Numbered from the stretch's first letter, positions 23,928 to 32,759 are shown. The stretch: 35,593 nt of DNA from GCA-2737595 sp037138535 (GCA_037138535.1 JBAXIG010000009.1:1-35593); one strand, 5' to 3'. Numbers and translations: made by a program. Notes: generated from the sequence alone by a model not told the origin.

Positions 23928-24491
23928 ATGCACGTACTCGACGCGGTTGATTCCGCCACCCTCCGTTCTGGCATCCCGGCATTTCGCTCGGGCGATGAAC
24001 TCAAGGTTCACGTGCGTGTTATCGAAGGCACCAAGAGTCGTATCCAGGTCTTCCAAGGCGTCATCATCCGTCGCTCAGGTTCGGGCGCTCGCGAAACTTT
24101 TACCATTCGCAAAGTCTCGTACGGCGTTGGCGTAGAGCGCACCTTCCCAGTGCACACTCCGGTCATCGAGAAGTTTGAAATCGTTCGTCGCGGAGATGTT
24201 CGTCGCGCGAAGCTTTACTACCTCCGCGATCTTCGTGGCAAGGCTGCCAAGATCCGCGAACGTCGTGGCCAAGATGGTCTCTTCATTGAAGAAACCGTGA
24301 TGGAGACACCGATCATTGCCGCCCCTGTAGTTGACCCTGTGGTTGCCCCTGTAGTTGCTGAGGCCGTAGTGGAAGCTCCTGCTGTGCACGAAGAAGTGCA
24401 TGCAGAAGTGAGCGTAGAAGCTCCAGTTGTCGAGGCACCAGTAGCAGAAGTTGCTGCGCCTGCCGTGGCCGCTGAAGAACCCACTGCCTAA
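23928..24491 (+). CDS. rplS: 50S ribosomal protein L19 with an acidic C-terminal extension
   Basis: Residues 1-115 are a complete L19, which sits at the 30S-50S interface (FRSGDELKVHVRVIEG, FQGVIIRRSG, VSYGVGVERTFP, KLYYLRDLRGKAAKI). A tail of about 70 residues (118-187) follows, made of Ala, Val, Pro and Glu, with EAPVVEAPVAEVAAP-like repeats. The family is normally about 115 residues. An AAGGA Shine-Dalgarno precedes the ATG. Similar tails occur on S16 and S2 in this window. Confidence 0.96.
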   Translation: MHVLDAVDSATLRSGIPAFRSGDELKVHVRVIEGTKSRIQVFQGVIIRRSGSGARETFTIRKVSYGVGVERTFPVHTPVIEKFEIVRRGDVRRAKLYYLRDLRGKAAKIRERRGQDGLFIEETVMETPIIAAPVVDPVVAPVVAEAVVEAPAVHEEVHAEVSVEAPVVEAPVAEVAAPAVAAEEPTA

Positions 24492-24512
24492 TCTCACCAA
24501 TATTTCGAATTT

Positions 24513-24524
24513 CGCTAGCTAGCG
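24513..24524. promoter_or_regulatory. Perfect 12-bp palindrome in the lepB promoter region
   Basis: CGCTAGCTAGCG is a perfect inverted repeat centred about 24 bases upstream of the predicted lepB transcription start, between the -35 and -10 positions. It could be an operator or chance. No T-run follows, so it is not a typical rplS terminator. Confidence 0.3.
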
Positions 24525-24529
24525 CGCAC

Positions 24530-24542
24530 TAGTATCTTCTCC
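24530..24542 (+). promoter_or_regulatory. Predicted leaderless promoter of lepB (-10 TAGTAT)
   Basis: TAGTAT (24530-24535) ends 7 bases before the GTG start. No Shine-Dalgarno is present. Confidence 0.55.
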
Positions 24543-25226
24543 GTGAAGCTACCTTTTAAAGTACCCGCCAAAGGTTCGCTCCTTCGCGAAATTCCAGTCC
24601 TCATTGTCACTGCAATCGTTATCTCTGTAATTCTCAAAGCATTTCTTATTCAAGCGTTCTATATCCCTTCGGGTTCGATGGAGAACACTTTGCGGATTAA
24701 TGATCGTGTCATCGTCAATAAGCTCGGCATGCACCTAGGCAAAATTGGCCGAGGCGATGTAGTGGTTTTCAAGGATCCAGGTGGTTGGTTGCCCGAGCCG
24801 TATTTTTCGGATCAAGTAAGTTTTGGGCAACACATCAAGAATGGTTTCGTGGCGATTGGTCTACTCCCGGATCCAGCTGACCAAGATTTAATCAAACGGA
24901 CCATCGGAGTAGCCGGCGACACGGTGAAGTGCTGTGATAAGCAAGGTCGCCTTAGCGTGAATGGAGTCCCCATTGACGAAAAATATATCTATCCCGGAAA
25001 TACTCCGAGTGACTTGGCTTTCGAAGTAAAGGTCCCCAAAGGCAGTATCTGGGTGATGGGTGATCATCGGGGGGCGAGTGAAGACTCGCGCTATCACCAA
25101 GAAGATCCCCGCAAGGGAATGGTGCCTCTCGACGACGTGATTGGACGCGCAGTGGCCGTTGTATGGCCGGTGGGTCACGCTAAAACTCTTCAACGTCCGG
25201 AAGTTCTCACTAACATCAAGCCGTGA
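24543..25226 (+). CDS. lepB: Signal peptidase I
   Basis: LepB cleaves signal peptides from exported proteins at the outer face of the membrane. The 227-residue protein has one N-terminal transmembrane helix (about 17-38), followed by the catalytic serine in PSGSMENTL (Ser45) and the general-base lysine in LIKRTIGVAGD (Lys118). A GDHRGASEDSR box follows near residue 173. The short cytoplasmic N-terminus begins with GTG as set by the promoter. It overlaps rnhB by 4 bases (GTGA), so it is in one operon with rnhB. Confidence 0.96.
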   Translation: MKLPFKVPAKGSLLREIPVLIVTAIVISVILKAFLIQAFYIPSGSMENTLRINDRVIVNKLGMHLGKIGRGDVVVFKDPGGWLPEPYFSDQVSFGQHIKNGFVAIGLLPDPADQDLIKRTIGVAGDTVKCCDKQGRLSVNGVPIDEKYIYPGNTPSDLAFEVKVPKGSIWVMGDHRGASEDSRYHQEDPRKGMVPLDDVIGRAVAVVWPVGHAKTLQRPEVLTNIKP

Positions 25227-25828
25227 TCGCTCCGGAAATCTCGCTCGAAGGCATCGGCTTCTCACGTATTGCCGGAGTAGATGAAGCGGGACGCGGTGCC
25301 TGTGCTGGCCCCTTGATCATTGCTGCAGTCATACTTCCTCGATCAGATTCCGGCGTTGATCTCTCCGAATGTGTCGACTCCAAGTCTTTAAGCGAGGAAG
25401 AGCGCGAACGTCGATTTGATCGCGTGCGACAAGTTGCGTTGGCCTACTCCATTATCGAAATACCGGCGACCGAGATTGATGAAGTCGGATTGCATATCTC
25501 AAATTTGACCGGAATGCGCCGCGCACTCTCCACGTTGGATCCAGCAGCTGATTATGCACTCACCGATGGGTATGCAATCGACGGGCTCATGGTTCCCAAC
25601 CTTGCTGTGTGGAAGGGGGACAGTGTGTCGAGGTCAATCGGAGCGGCTTCCATTCTGGCGAAAGTCACGAGAGATCGAATCATGCGCGCATTGGCGATTG
25701 AATATCCTCAGTACGGTTTAGAGATTCATAAGGGATATGTCACCGCTGCTCACACATCTGCGCTGCTTACTCACGGTCCGTCAAATATTCACCGCTTCTC
25801 CTTTGCAAATATTGCCGCACTTTCGTAA
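25223..25828 (+). CDS. rnhB: Ribonuclease HII
   Basis: RNase HII removes ribonucleotides embedded in DNA and RNA in hybrids. The 201-residue protein has the family signature AGVDEAGRGACAGPL with catalytic Asp20 and Glu21, the DSKSLSEEER loop (about 51-60), a further acidic site in YALTDGYAI (about 110-118), and the later ASILAKVTRDR helix. The GTG start lies in the lepB stop (GTGA), indicating coupled translation. Confidence 0.95.
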   Translation: MIAPEISLEGIGFSRIAGVDEAGRGACAGPLIIAAVILPRSDSGVDLSECVDSKSLSEEERERRFDRVRQVALAYSIIEIPATEIDEVGLHISNLTGMRRALSTLDPAADYALTDGYAIDGLMVPNLAVWKGDSVSRSIGAASILAKVTRDRIMRALAIEYPQYGLEIHKGYVTAAHTSALLTHGPSNIHRFSFANIAALS

Positions 25829-25888
25829 TTACTCCACAGCGCGCGCCTCTTCCAGGCTACTTGTAGTGCCCTCCGTCATCCTGACTTG

Positions 25889-26233
25889 GTGAATCAAGCG
25901 ACTGGAAAAAAAGGTGAAGATTTAGCTGCTCGCTTCCTCGAAGCCGCCGGCATGATCATTCTGGAACGGAATTGGCGGTGCGCTGCGGGGGAGTTGGATC
26001 TCGTAGTACGAGATGGCGACGCAATCGTTGCAGTCGAGGTCAAGACGCGCACCACTTCTCGCGCAGGGCATCCGCTCGAGGCGATTACTCCAGTGAAATT
26101 ACATCGGCTACACCTCCTCCTTCGTGCATGGGTTGCAGAGCACGAGATGCGTAGGTATCAACAACTGCGCGTGGATGGGTTGGCAATCACTTTGCTTCCC
26201 AAACTCTTTATCGACTATCGAAAAGGAATTTGA
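25889..26233 (+). CDS. UPF0102 (YraN) family endonuclease-like protein
   Basis: A 114-residue YraN-family protein with the PD-(D/E)XK-like core: GKKGEDLAARFLE, the strand IILERNWRCAAGELDLVV and the second strand IVAVEVKTRT, giving E-x-D and E-x-K-type acidic/lysine positions. The family is conserved next to rnhB and comM and is thought to act on DNA, but no physiological role is established to my knowledge. The start is ambiguous: TTG 25886 or GTG 25889. I take GTG because CATCCT ends 6 bases before it. comM follows 1 bp later. Confidence 0.9.
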   Translation: MNQATGKKGEDLAARFLEAAGMIILERNWRCAAGELDLVVRDGDAIVAVEVKTRTTSRAGHPLEAITPVKLHRLHLLLRAWVAEHEMRRYQQLRVDGLAITLLPKLFIDYRKGI

Positions 26234-26234
26234 T

Positions 26235-27767
26235 ATGGCACTCGCGAAAATTTATTCGATTGCACTTCTTGGTGTCGCTGGTCATGTGGTGGAGGTGGAA
26301 GCAGATATTGCCGAAGGGGTGCCCGCTTTTAATTTACTGGGCCTTCCCGACGCCGCATTATCAGAGTCGCGTGATCGCGTGCGCTCTGCACTCATTAACT
26401 CCGGTGAAGGGTGGCCGAATAAGCGCACCACGGTTGCTCTCTCGCCAGCCTCGCTTCCAAAACGAGGAAGTGGATTCGATCTCGCGGTAGCTCTTTCACT
26501 GCTTGCTGGTGAAATGAAGATTCCGAGCGATGGAATGGATTCAACAGTGGTACTTGGGGAGTTGAGTCTTGATGGCCGCATTCGCACCATCTCTGGCGCG
26601 CTTCCAGCGATGGTGGTGGCTAGAGATGCGGGCTTTACTCGAGCCATCGTGCCGCGCGTTAATCTTGCTGAGGCGAGCTTGATTCCAGGGATCGAAGTCT
26701 TTGGTTTCTCACAGCTGCGCAACGTAGTTTCATTTCTGCGAGGCTTAGAGTTCACTGAAGATGACGATATCGAAGTGGTTGATGAGCCACTCGAAGTCCC
26801 AGACCTCTGCGATGTGTTGGGCCAGTACGAAGCGCGCAGAGCTATCGAGATCGCTGCGGTGGGTGAGCATCATTTACTCATGATGGGCACTCCCGGCGCT
26901 GGGAAAACGATGTTGGCAGAGCGTCTCCCTTCAATCATGCCCCCGTTAGATACAGATGCGGCAATCGAAGTGACCTCTATCCACTCAATAGTGGGTTTGA
27001 TAAAAGGATCATCGCCTCTTTTACGCACTCCACCCTTTGTCGCTCCGCACCACACCGCAACGCGCTCAGCCATTATCGGCGGCGGCATGAACCAGCCGCG
27101 CCCAGGGGCGATTTCATTGGCGCATAGAGGTGTGCTCTTCCTCGATGAAGCTCCAGAGTTCGTGAGCGGTGTATTAGATGCACTTCGCGAACCGCTGGAA
27201 TCAGGTCAGGTCACTCTCTCGCGCACCGGTGGCACTGCGCTCTTTCCTGCCCGTTTTCTCTTAGTGCTTGCGGCCAACCCTTGCCCTTGTGGTCGCTTCA
27301 CTGGAGATGGACGTGCATGCAACTGCACACCTCTGGCCATTCGCCGTTACCTCTCTCGCTTATCGGGTCCACTTCTTGATCGAGTAGATCTTCAGATCTT
27401 TGTAGAGCCGGTCAGCAGAGTGGCATTAGCTGCTAGCGATATGGGGGAGTCGAGTGCACTGGTGCGTGATCGAGTTTTGGCAGCGCGCGATCGCGCGAGT
27501 GTGCGGCTTTCGGGAAGTGGGTTTGCCACTAATTCCCAAGTCTCGGGGAGTGCGTTGCGTCGAGAGTTTTCCGCAAGTGATGATGCAATGGCGCTGATAC
27601 ATCGCGAACTTGAACACCATCGTGTGACCGCTCGTGGCTTGCATAAGGTCCTACGAGTGGCGTGGAGCATTGCCGATTTGGCTGGCCACGATCAGCCACG
27701 GCGTGAAGATGTTGCCGAGGCCTATCTCTTGAGAAGTGGAATTTCACAGTTAGTGGGTGCGACATGA
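26235..27767 (+). CDS. comM: ComM-type AAA+ (Mg-chelatase-like) helicase protein
   Basis: ComM/YifB is a hexameric AAA+ helicase that promotes branch migration during natural transformation. The 510-residue protein has an N-terminal Lon-protease-like domain (about 1-170; VEVEADIAEGVPAFNLLGLPD, SPASLPKRGSGFDL). An AAA+ module follows with Walker A GTPGAGKT (about 218-225) and Walker B VLFLDEAPEF (about 300), an ANPCPCG cysteine motif, and the C-terminal domain. AAGGA precedes the ATG. It overlaps dprA by 4 bases, giving a compact DNA-uptake pair. Confidence 0.95.
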   Translation: MALAKIYSIALLGVAGHVVEVEADIAEGVPAFNLLGLPDAALSESRDRVRSALINSGEGWPNKRTTVALSPASLPKRGSGFDLAVALSLLAGEMKIPSDGMDSTVVLGELSLDGRIRTISGALPAMVVARDAGFTRAIVPRVNLAEASLIPGIEVFGFSQLRNVVSFLRGLEFTEDDDIEVVDEPLEVPDLCDVLGQYEARRAIEIAAVGEHHLLMMGTPGAGKTMLAERLPSIMPPLDTDAAIEVTSIHSIVGLIKGSSPLLRTPPFVAPHHTATRSAIIGGGMNQPRPGAISLAHRGVLFLDEAPEFVSGVLDALREPLESGQVTLSRTGGTALFPARFLLVLAANPCPCGRFTGDGRACNCTPLAIRRYLSRLSGPLLDRVDLQIFVEPVSRVALAASDMGESSALVRDRVLAARDRASVRLSGSGFATNSQVSGSALRREFSASDDAMALIHRELEHHRVTARGLHKVLRVAWSIADLAGHDQPRREDVAEAYLLRSGISQLVGAT

Positions 27768-28807
27768 TCGATGATCGAGAGGCTCGCCACATATTGATGG
27801 CGGTCTGTGAACCTGGGCTGGTGCATATCGCCGAAAGTATCGGCCGTTATGGAGCTCCCGAGACTTTGGAACGTTTACGCGCTGGCAACTTTCATGAGGT
27901 GGCCGCCTTGGCTAGCCGTGCTATTCAAGAACTTGATGAAAAAGAATTAGAAAGTGAGTGGAAACAATCGGGGGCTCGCTTACTGATTCCCTCCGATCTC
28001 ACTTGGCCGATCGCATTGAATGAGTTGCCTGTTCCGCCTATAGCCCTTTCCTTACTCGGAAAGGCAGAGATCACAGAGCTCACACCATCAATTGCGATTG
28101 TTGGATCGCGCACCGCAACCTCGTACGGCATCCGAGTCGCGGAAGATTTCGCTGCGGCCTTGAGTGATCGAGGATTTTCCATCGTCAGTGGTGGCGCTTT
28201 TGGGATCGATGCGGCCGCGCATCGTGGAGCTCTTGCGGCACGAGGTATTACGTGCGCGATCCTTGCGTGCGGAGTGGGTAAGAGTTATCCCGTGGCACAT
28301 TCGCGGCTATTTTCGCAGATTGCAGAATCAGGTCTCCTTATCTCCGAGGTGCGCCCGAGCGCTTTAGCTTTTCGCTCGCGCTTTCTGGTGCGCAATCGCT
28401 TGATAGCAGCACTCTCACAAGGGACTATCGTGGTGGAGGCGGCCATGCGTAGCGGGTCCCTGCGCACTGCATTTGACGCTGCTGAATTACATCGCCATGT
28501 GATGGGAATTCCTGGCCCCATCACTTCGCCGATGTCGGCAGGGGTTCATCGACTCATCACCGAAAGCGTGGCAAATCTCATAACGCATGTTGACGATGTG
28601 GTCGCCCTGGTTTCTCCCTTCACAAGAGAGCGCGTTGAACATCCACTACTGGCGCTACTCTCGCGACGCCAAGGAATTACTACTGAGGAGTTGGCGCACC
28701 TGGGCGCAGTAGAAGTGAGTCAAGCATTTACCGCGTTAGCCGAGTTAATGGCTCTTGGATGCGTGGTGCGTGATAGTCGGGGTGCTTTTCTGCTCGCGCC
28801 TGCTTGA
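27764..28807 (+). CDS. dprA: DNA-processing protein DprA
   Basis: DprA protects incoming single-stranded DNA and loads RecA during transformation. The 347-residue protein has the Rossmann-like core with IVGSRTATSYG (about residue 109), VSGGAFGIDAAAHRGAL (about 141-157), LACGVGKSYP and the VVEAAMRSGSL helix, then a C-terminal winged-helix-like region (about 290-345). It is coupled to comM by an ATGA overlap. An xerC-type recombinase follows after 31 bp, the same order as in Mycobacterium. Confidence 0.95.
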   Translation: MIDDREARHILMAVCEPGLVHIAESIGRYGAPETLERLRAGNFHEVAALASRAIQELDEKELESEWKQSGARLLIPSDLTWPIALNELPVPPIALSLLGKAEITELTPSIAIVGSRTATSYGIRVAEDFAAALSDRGFSIVSGGAFGIDAAAHRGALAARGITCAILACGVGKSYPVAHSRLFSQIAESGLLISEVRPSALAFRSRFLVRNRLIAALSQGTIVVEAAMRSGSLRTAFDAAELHRHVMGIPGPITSPMSAGVHRLITESVANLITHVDDVVALVSPFTRERVEHPLLALLSRRQGITTEELAHLGAVEVSQAFTALAELMALGCVVRDSRGAFLLAPA

Positions 28808-28838
28808 CCTTCGCAATACTTTCCGCGACCGTGTCGAT

Positions 28839-29771
28839 ATGGAACGACCCGAATTAGAAGTCACCGCCGATTTTGCGCGGGCACTTGATGCTTTTCGGAG
28901 TTTCCTGGTCGACGAACGAAATCTCTCGGAGAATACCGTTCGCGCCTACCTCAATGATCTTGAGACCTTAGGTGATTACGCGCGTAAAGAAGGTAAGGGG
29001 GATCCAAGTGACCTCACACTCGCTCTGGTTCGGTCGTGGTTGGCCACCATGCAACTCGCAGGTGCGGCACGTACTTCAATGGCTCGGCGGGCCTCCTCAA
29101 TACGAGTCTTTACCGGGTGGGCGCATCGTCGCGCTTTTATTGAAAGTGATTTCGCAATCACACTGGTCTCTCCCAAGTCTCATCGCACGCTTCCGGGTGT
29201 TCTTAATCGCGGTCAGGCCGATGAAGTGCTTGATGCCTTGGATGCCGCGGCGAATGAAGATGAAACACCGTTAACTCTTCGCGATCGTGCGATTGTGGAG
29301 GCGTTGTATGCCACTGGGATCCGCGTCTCCGAACTCTGCGGACTTAACCTCGAGAGCCTTAACTTTGATCGGCGGACACTTCAAGTTATCGGTAAAGGAA
29401 ATAAAGAACGCACCGTACCTTTTGGTGACCCGGCACGCATTGCTCTCGAATCGTGGATTGATCGTGGTCGAGATTCCATGATGAAAGAGAGCTCACGCGC
29501 ACTCTTCGTCGGTGTCAAGGGAAAACGGATTGATCCCCGAACCGTGCGCACGCTCGTTCATGAAGCGCTTTTAGCTTCTCCAGGCGCCCCCGACATGGGA
29601 CCACACGGTTTGCGTCACTCTGCAGCTACGCATTTATTAGAAGGTGGCGCAGACCTTCGCACCGTACAGGAGATTCTTGGACATGCTTCCCTTGGCACAA
29701 CGCAGATTTACACTCATGTTTCTATCGATCGGCTTAAAGAGGCGTTTAAAAACGCTCATCCACGCGCTTAG
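28839..29771 (+). CDS. xerC: Tyrosine recombinase XerC
   Basis: XerC resolves chromosome dimers at dif with XerD. The 310-residue protein has an N-terminal SAM-like DNA-binding domain (about 8-100) and a C-terminal catalytic domain. The full active-site set is present: Arg162 (TGIRVSELCGL), Lys186, His256 and Arg259 (HGLRHSAATH), His282 (LGHASLGTT) and Tyr291. XerC versus XerD is decided by position after dprA. The ATG at 28839 lacks a Shine-Dalgarno; TACTTT about 15 bases upstream may be its -10. It is convergent with the fusion gene, 11 bp apart. Confidence 0.92.
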   Translation: MERPELEVTADFARALDAFRSFLVDERNLSENTVRAYLNDLETLGDYARKEGKGDPSDLTLALVRSWLATMQLAGAARTSMARRASSIRVFTGWAHRRAFIESDFAITLVSPKSHRTLPGVLNRGQADEVLDALDAAANEDETPLTLRDRAIVEALYATGIRVSELCGLNLESLNFDRRTLQVIGKGNKERTVPFGDPARIALESWIDRGRDSMMKESSRALFVGVKGKRIDPRTVRTLVHEALLASPGAPDMGPHGLRHSAATHLLEGGADLRTVQEILGHASLGTTQIYTHVSIDRLKEAFKNAHPRA

Positions 29772-29782
29772 TGAGTGAATAT

Positions 29783-32740
29783 TTAGCCTTTTACTGCGCT
29801 TAAACCTTCGTCGAAAATATTTAAGAAGAGATCGACATCTTTGGTGGTGAGTACCATGGGTGGCTTAATCTTGAGGACATTGTTATCAGGGCCGTCGCAG
29901 GAGAGAAGAACTCCGCGATCCTTGGCGTATTCAATAAGGTCGCTCATCTCTTCGGTGGCGGGGGTCTTCTCGTCGCGCATTAATTCCACGCCGATAAATA
30001 ATCCGGAACCTCGCACATCTCCGATGATGGAGTGACGTTTGCTCATTTCGCGAACCCCGTCGGTGAGGTACTTACCCATGTTGATGGCGTTAGCTTGTAG
30101 ATGGCCATCTTGCACGACTTCAAGAACTGCCAGACCAATCGCGGCGCTGACCGGGTTACCACCGAAGGTATTGAAGTACTCCATGCCGGTGTGGAAGGAA
30201 GCGGCTACTTCGGGGGTAGTGACTACGGCGGCGAGTGGATGGCCATTTCCTAATGGCTTGCCCATGGTGACGATATCTGGAACCACATCGTGTAATTCAA
30301 ATCCCCAGAACTTGTTGCCCACACGGCCTAAACCAATCTGCACTTCATCGGCAATGTTAAGTCCGCCAGCGGCACGCACTTGTGCATAGGCGTTCTTGAG
30401 GAAGCCGTCTGCGAGCACGATCTGTCCGGCGGTGCTCACAATTCCTTCAGAAATGAAAGCCGCAAGTGGCTGATTGAGATCGGCTAGCGTGGCCGCAAAG
30501 TCAGCAGCGTATTGGCTCCCGGCGGCCTCGCCTTTGTGCACGCCACGAAAAGGATCGGGCAGATTTGCTACTCGTACGTGTTCAGGAGCGCCTTGGCCGC
30601 CTTTGCCGAGGAACTTGTAAGGACTGATCTCAACAACACTTGCGGTGTGCCCGTGATACGCGTGGTTAAGTGCGATGAAGCCGCGAGCGTTCGTGTGTGC
30701 TTGCACAATTCGGATTGCTAAATCGTTCGCTTCACTTCCAGAGTTGACGAAGAAGACCACGCTGAGTGGATCTGGGAGAGTGCTGGTGAGCGCACGTGCG
30801 TAATCAATGATGTTTTGATGCAGATACCGGGTGTTTGTGTTGAGTGTGGCCATCTGCGAAGCACCTGCGGCCACTACGCGTGGGTGTCCGTGTCCTACAT
30901 GAGCCACATTGTTCACGAGGTCGAGGTAGGCCTTGCCGTTTACGTCATAAAGGTAAGCACCTTCACCGCGGACTATCTCTATAGGTGTGCGGAAGTTGAG
31001 GCTGAGATTGCGCGAGAGCACCGTGGTGCGAGCTTCACGAATCACATCAGTGGAAGGGTGTGCATGTGCATCAGTTCCTGACGCGATGCCGAGTGCGAGG
31101 TTGGGGTTGGGGGAGATGCTGCGCCAAAGTGAGATCTCATCTTTGGGTGCCACGCCGTAGACATCGAGTCCCATGCCGCAGAGATCGGTGAGTAATTGAA
31201 AGTGAGTGTGTGGCGGCCAACCAACGTTTTCATGCTCTTGACCAATCGTGGCAATTTGATCACCGGCATTGATTTTCATTCCTAGGGAAAGTTTGGGGAG
31301 TGATTCTCGCGAAAGGTGACCGTAGAGCGTCCAGAAAGGAATGCCCTCAGTAGTTTCGTGGCGCAGCAAAATGACCGGGCCATAGTCGAGCGGGGTGTTG
31401 TTGTCGTTGAATGCATCGACCACGCCATCGAGGGCGGAGTACACAGGTGAACCAGCAGGAAGGAAGAGGTCGACGCCGAGGTGAATGGTGCGAGCGCCAG
31501 CGCTTTCGGTGTTGTATGCATCGCCTTGATAGACGTTTCGGTTTTCGCAGTAATGGCCAATAGCCACATCTGCACCTTTTGATGCCATCAGGTTGGCGAT
31601 GTCTTCACTCCACCTCGGGATCGAAGTGTTCTCAACCGACCAATCCAGGTAGATGTACTTGTGATCTTTGAAAGGTGGGCAGACAACGTCGGCACGTCTG
31701 GCAACGGTGGAGAGATATTGACGAACCGCACGAGAGTCGGGGTTTCCTTCGTATCCGCACGCGTCGCGGAAGCGGAAGTGTGAATGATTGAAATCGGTAG
31801 CGTGTAATTTCATCAGCAGTGCTGGGATCACGCCTTGGCTGATGTTTAAGTATTCGTTGGTGGGATCTGCAGCGCTCTGAACGGCCGCATTGACCACGCT
31901 CATCGCTAAGCGGACCTTAGTAAGTGGCAAGAGGAGTTCTAATTCCAGCGGTGAGAGTGGCGAGGTGATGTGATAGCCACGCACCAACGGCAAGATGGCT
32001 TTCACTGGATCGTCGTGACCAAGAGCGGCATAAGAGGCGGCGACAGCTAGCCCAATCACTTTGGCACCCAGGACGATGTCACCAAAATCAATCACCCCAA
32101 TCCTGTGATCACTCACAAAGATGTTGTAATCGTTGGCGTCGTTATGAATCATTTGACGTGGCAGGAGCGCGAGCTTGGGAAGTTGCACTTCGCGGAAGTC
32201 TTCGAGTACCTCCATCACCACGTTTCGCAAGTTCTCATCCATAATGCGATGCACGTGCTGCGAAAGGCGCCCGGCCTGCATCATGTTCCACATGAATTCA
32301 CGTGTGAGAATTTCTTCGATAGATTCAGTGATTTCCATTTTTGCAAGTTCTTTATCAATTCGCGCCAAAATGATTCCGAGATCGCGCAGATCATTACTGG
32401 TGGTTTCTGCCTCTGCCCATGCAATTCCATCAACCCAAGTCAGTAGGCGAGCAGTGCGACCGCCAGGGATATCAACTGAGGTCTCGCCACCTAATGCTGG
32501 AACAGGTATGGGAAGTTGTGGTGCGAGATGTGCGAGCGAAGTGAGCGCGCGATCTTGCAGCGTGAGCCAATCACGCTGGCCAGGTTGATGAATCTTGAGA
32601 ACGAAGTCTTGGGCAGCGCCATCTACTGTTGAAGTGATGCGGTAGTTGAGATCTCGCTCGCCACTAAGTTGCTCGGCGCTCCCGTCGATGCCGAAATACT
32701 TCTTTACGGTTTCAACGGGGTCGAGGTGTGCTCCGGACAT
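29783..32740 (-). CDS. Three-domain fusion: APH-fold kinase, M23 metallopeptidase, class III aminotransferase-like phospho-lyase
   Basis: This 985-residue cytoplasmic-looking protein joins three enzymes. Residues 1-340 are an APH-family kinase with the catalytic loop HNDANDYN (199-206, Asp201) and DFG (218-220). Residues 370-545 are an M23 (LytM-like) zinc-peptidase domain with His420 and Asp424, YGHL His475, and the H-T-H pair His511/His513, so all catalytic positions are present. Residues 570-985 are a class III PLP enzyme with NSGSEAND (666-673), ADEVQ (797-801) and Lys828 in MGKPLGNGHP. It closely resembles the human AGXT2L proteins (ethanolamine-phosphate and phosphohydroxylysine phospho-lyases). 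The likely chemistry is phosphorylation of a hydroxyl next to an amine, then elimination of phosphate and ammonia; the substrate is unknown. There is no signal peptide. Continuous coding over all domains makes a true fusion. Confidence 0.88.
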   Translation of the reverse strand: MSGAHLDPVETVKKYFGIDGSAEQLSGERDLNYRITSTVDGAAQDFVLKIHQPGQRDWLTLQDRALTSLAHLAPQLPIPVPALGGETSVDIPGGRTARLLTWVDGIAWAEAETTSNDLRDLGIILARIDKELAKMEITESIEEILTREFMWNMMQAGRLSQHVHRIMDENLRNVVMEVLEDFREVQLPKLALLPRQMIHNDANDYNIFVSDHRIGVIDFGDIVLGAKVIGLAVAASYAALGHDDPVKAILPLVRGYHITSPLSPLELELLLPLTKVRLAMSVVNAAVQSAADPTNEYLNISQGVIPALLMKLHATDFNHSHFRFRDACGYEGNPDSRAVRQYLSTVARRADVVCPPFKDHKYIYLDWSVENTSIPRWSEDIANLMASKGADVAIGHYCENRNVYQGDAYNTESAGARTIHLGVDLFLPAGSPVYSALDGVVDAFNDNNTPLDYGPVILLRHETTEGIPFWTLYGHLSRESLPKLSLGMKINAGDQIATIGQEHENVGWPPHTHFQLLTDLCGMGLDVYGVAPKDEISLWRSISPNPNLALGIASGTDAHAHPSTDVIREARTTVLSRNLSLNFRTPIEIVRGEGAYLYDVNGKAYLDLVNNVAHVGHGHPRVVAAGASQMATLNTNTRYLHQNIIDYARALTSTLPDPLSVVFFVNSGSEANDLAIRIVQAHTNARGFIALNHAYHGHTASVVEISPYKFLGKGGQGAPEHVRVANLPDPFRGVHKGEAAGSQYAADFAATLADLNQPLAAFISEGIVSTAGQIVLADGFLKNAYAQVRAAGGLNIADEVQIGLGRVGNKFWGFELHDVVPDIVTMGKPLGNGHPLAAVVTTPEVAASFHTGMEYFNTFGGNPVSAAIGLAVLEVVQDGHLQANAINMGKYLTDGVREMSKRHSIIGDVRGSGLFIGVELMRDEKTPATEEMSDLIEYAKDRGVLLSCDGPDNNVLKIKPPMVLTTKDVDLFLNIFDEGLSAVKG

Positions 32741-32752
32741 ATGCCCAGCCTA
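32741..32752 (-). promoter_or_regulatory. Predicted leaderless promoter of the three-domain fusion gene (-10 TAGGCT)
   Basis: On the minus strand TAGGCT (32747-32752) ends 6 bases before the ATG. It fits inside the 19-bp gap after the upstream M23 gene, so the fusion gene can be transcribed on its own. Confidence 0.55.
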
Positions 32753-32759
32753 CTTCTCT

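Noticed and set aside
28839..29771. Tyrosine recombinase considered as a phage or integron integrase
   Set aside because: Position after dprA, housekeeping XerC length and lack of attachment repeats or phage genes point to the chromosomal dimer-resolution enzyme.
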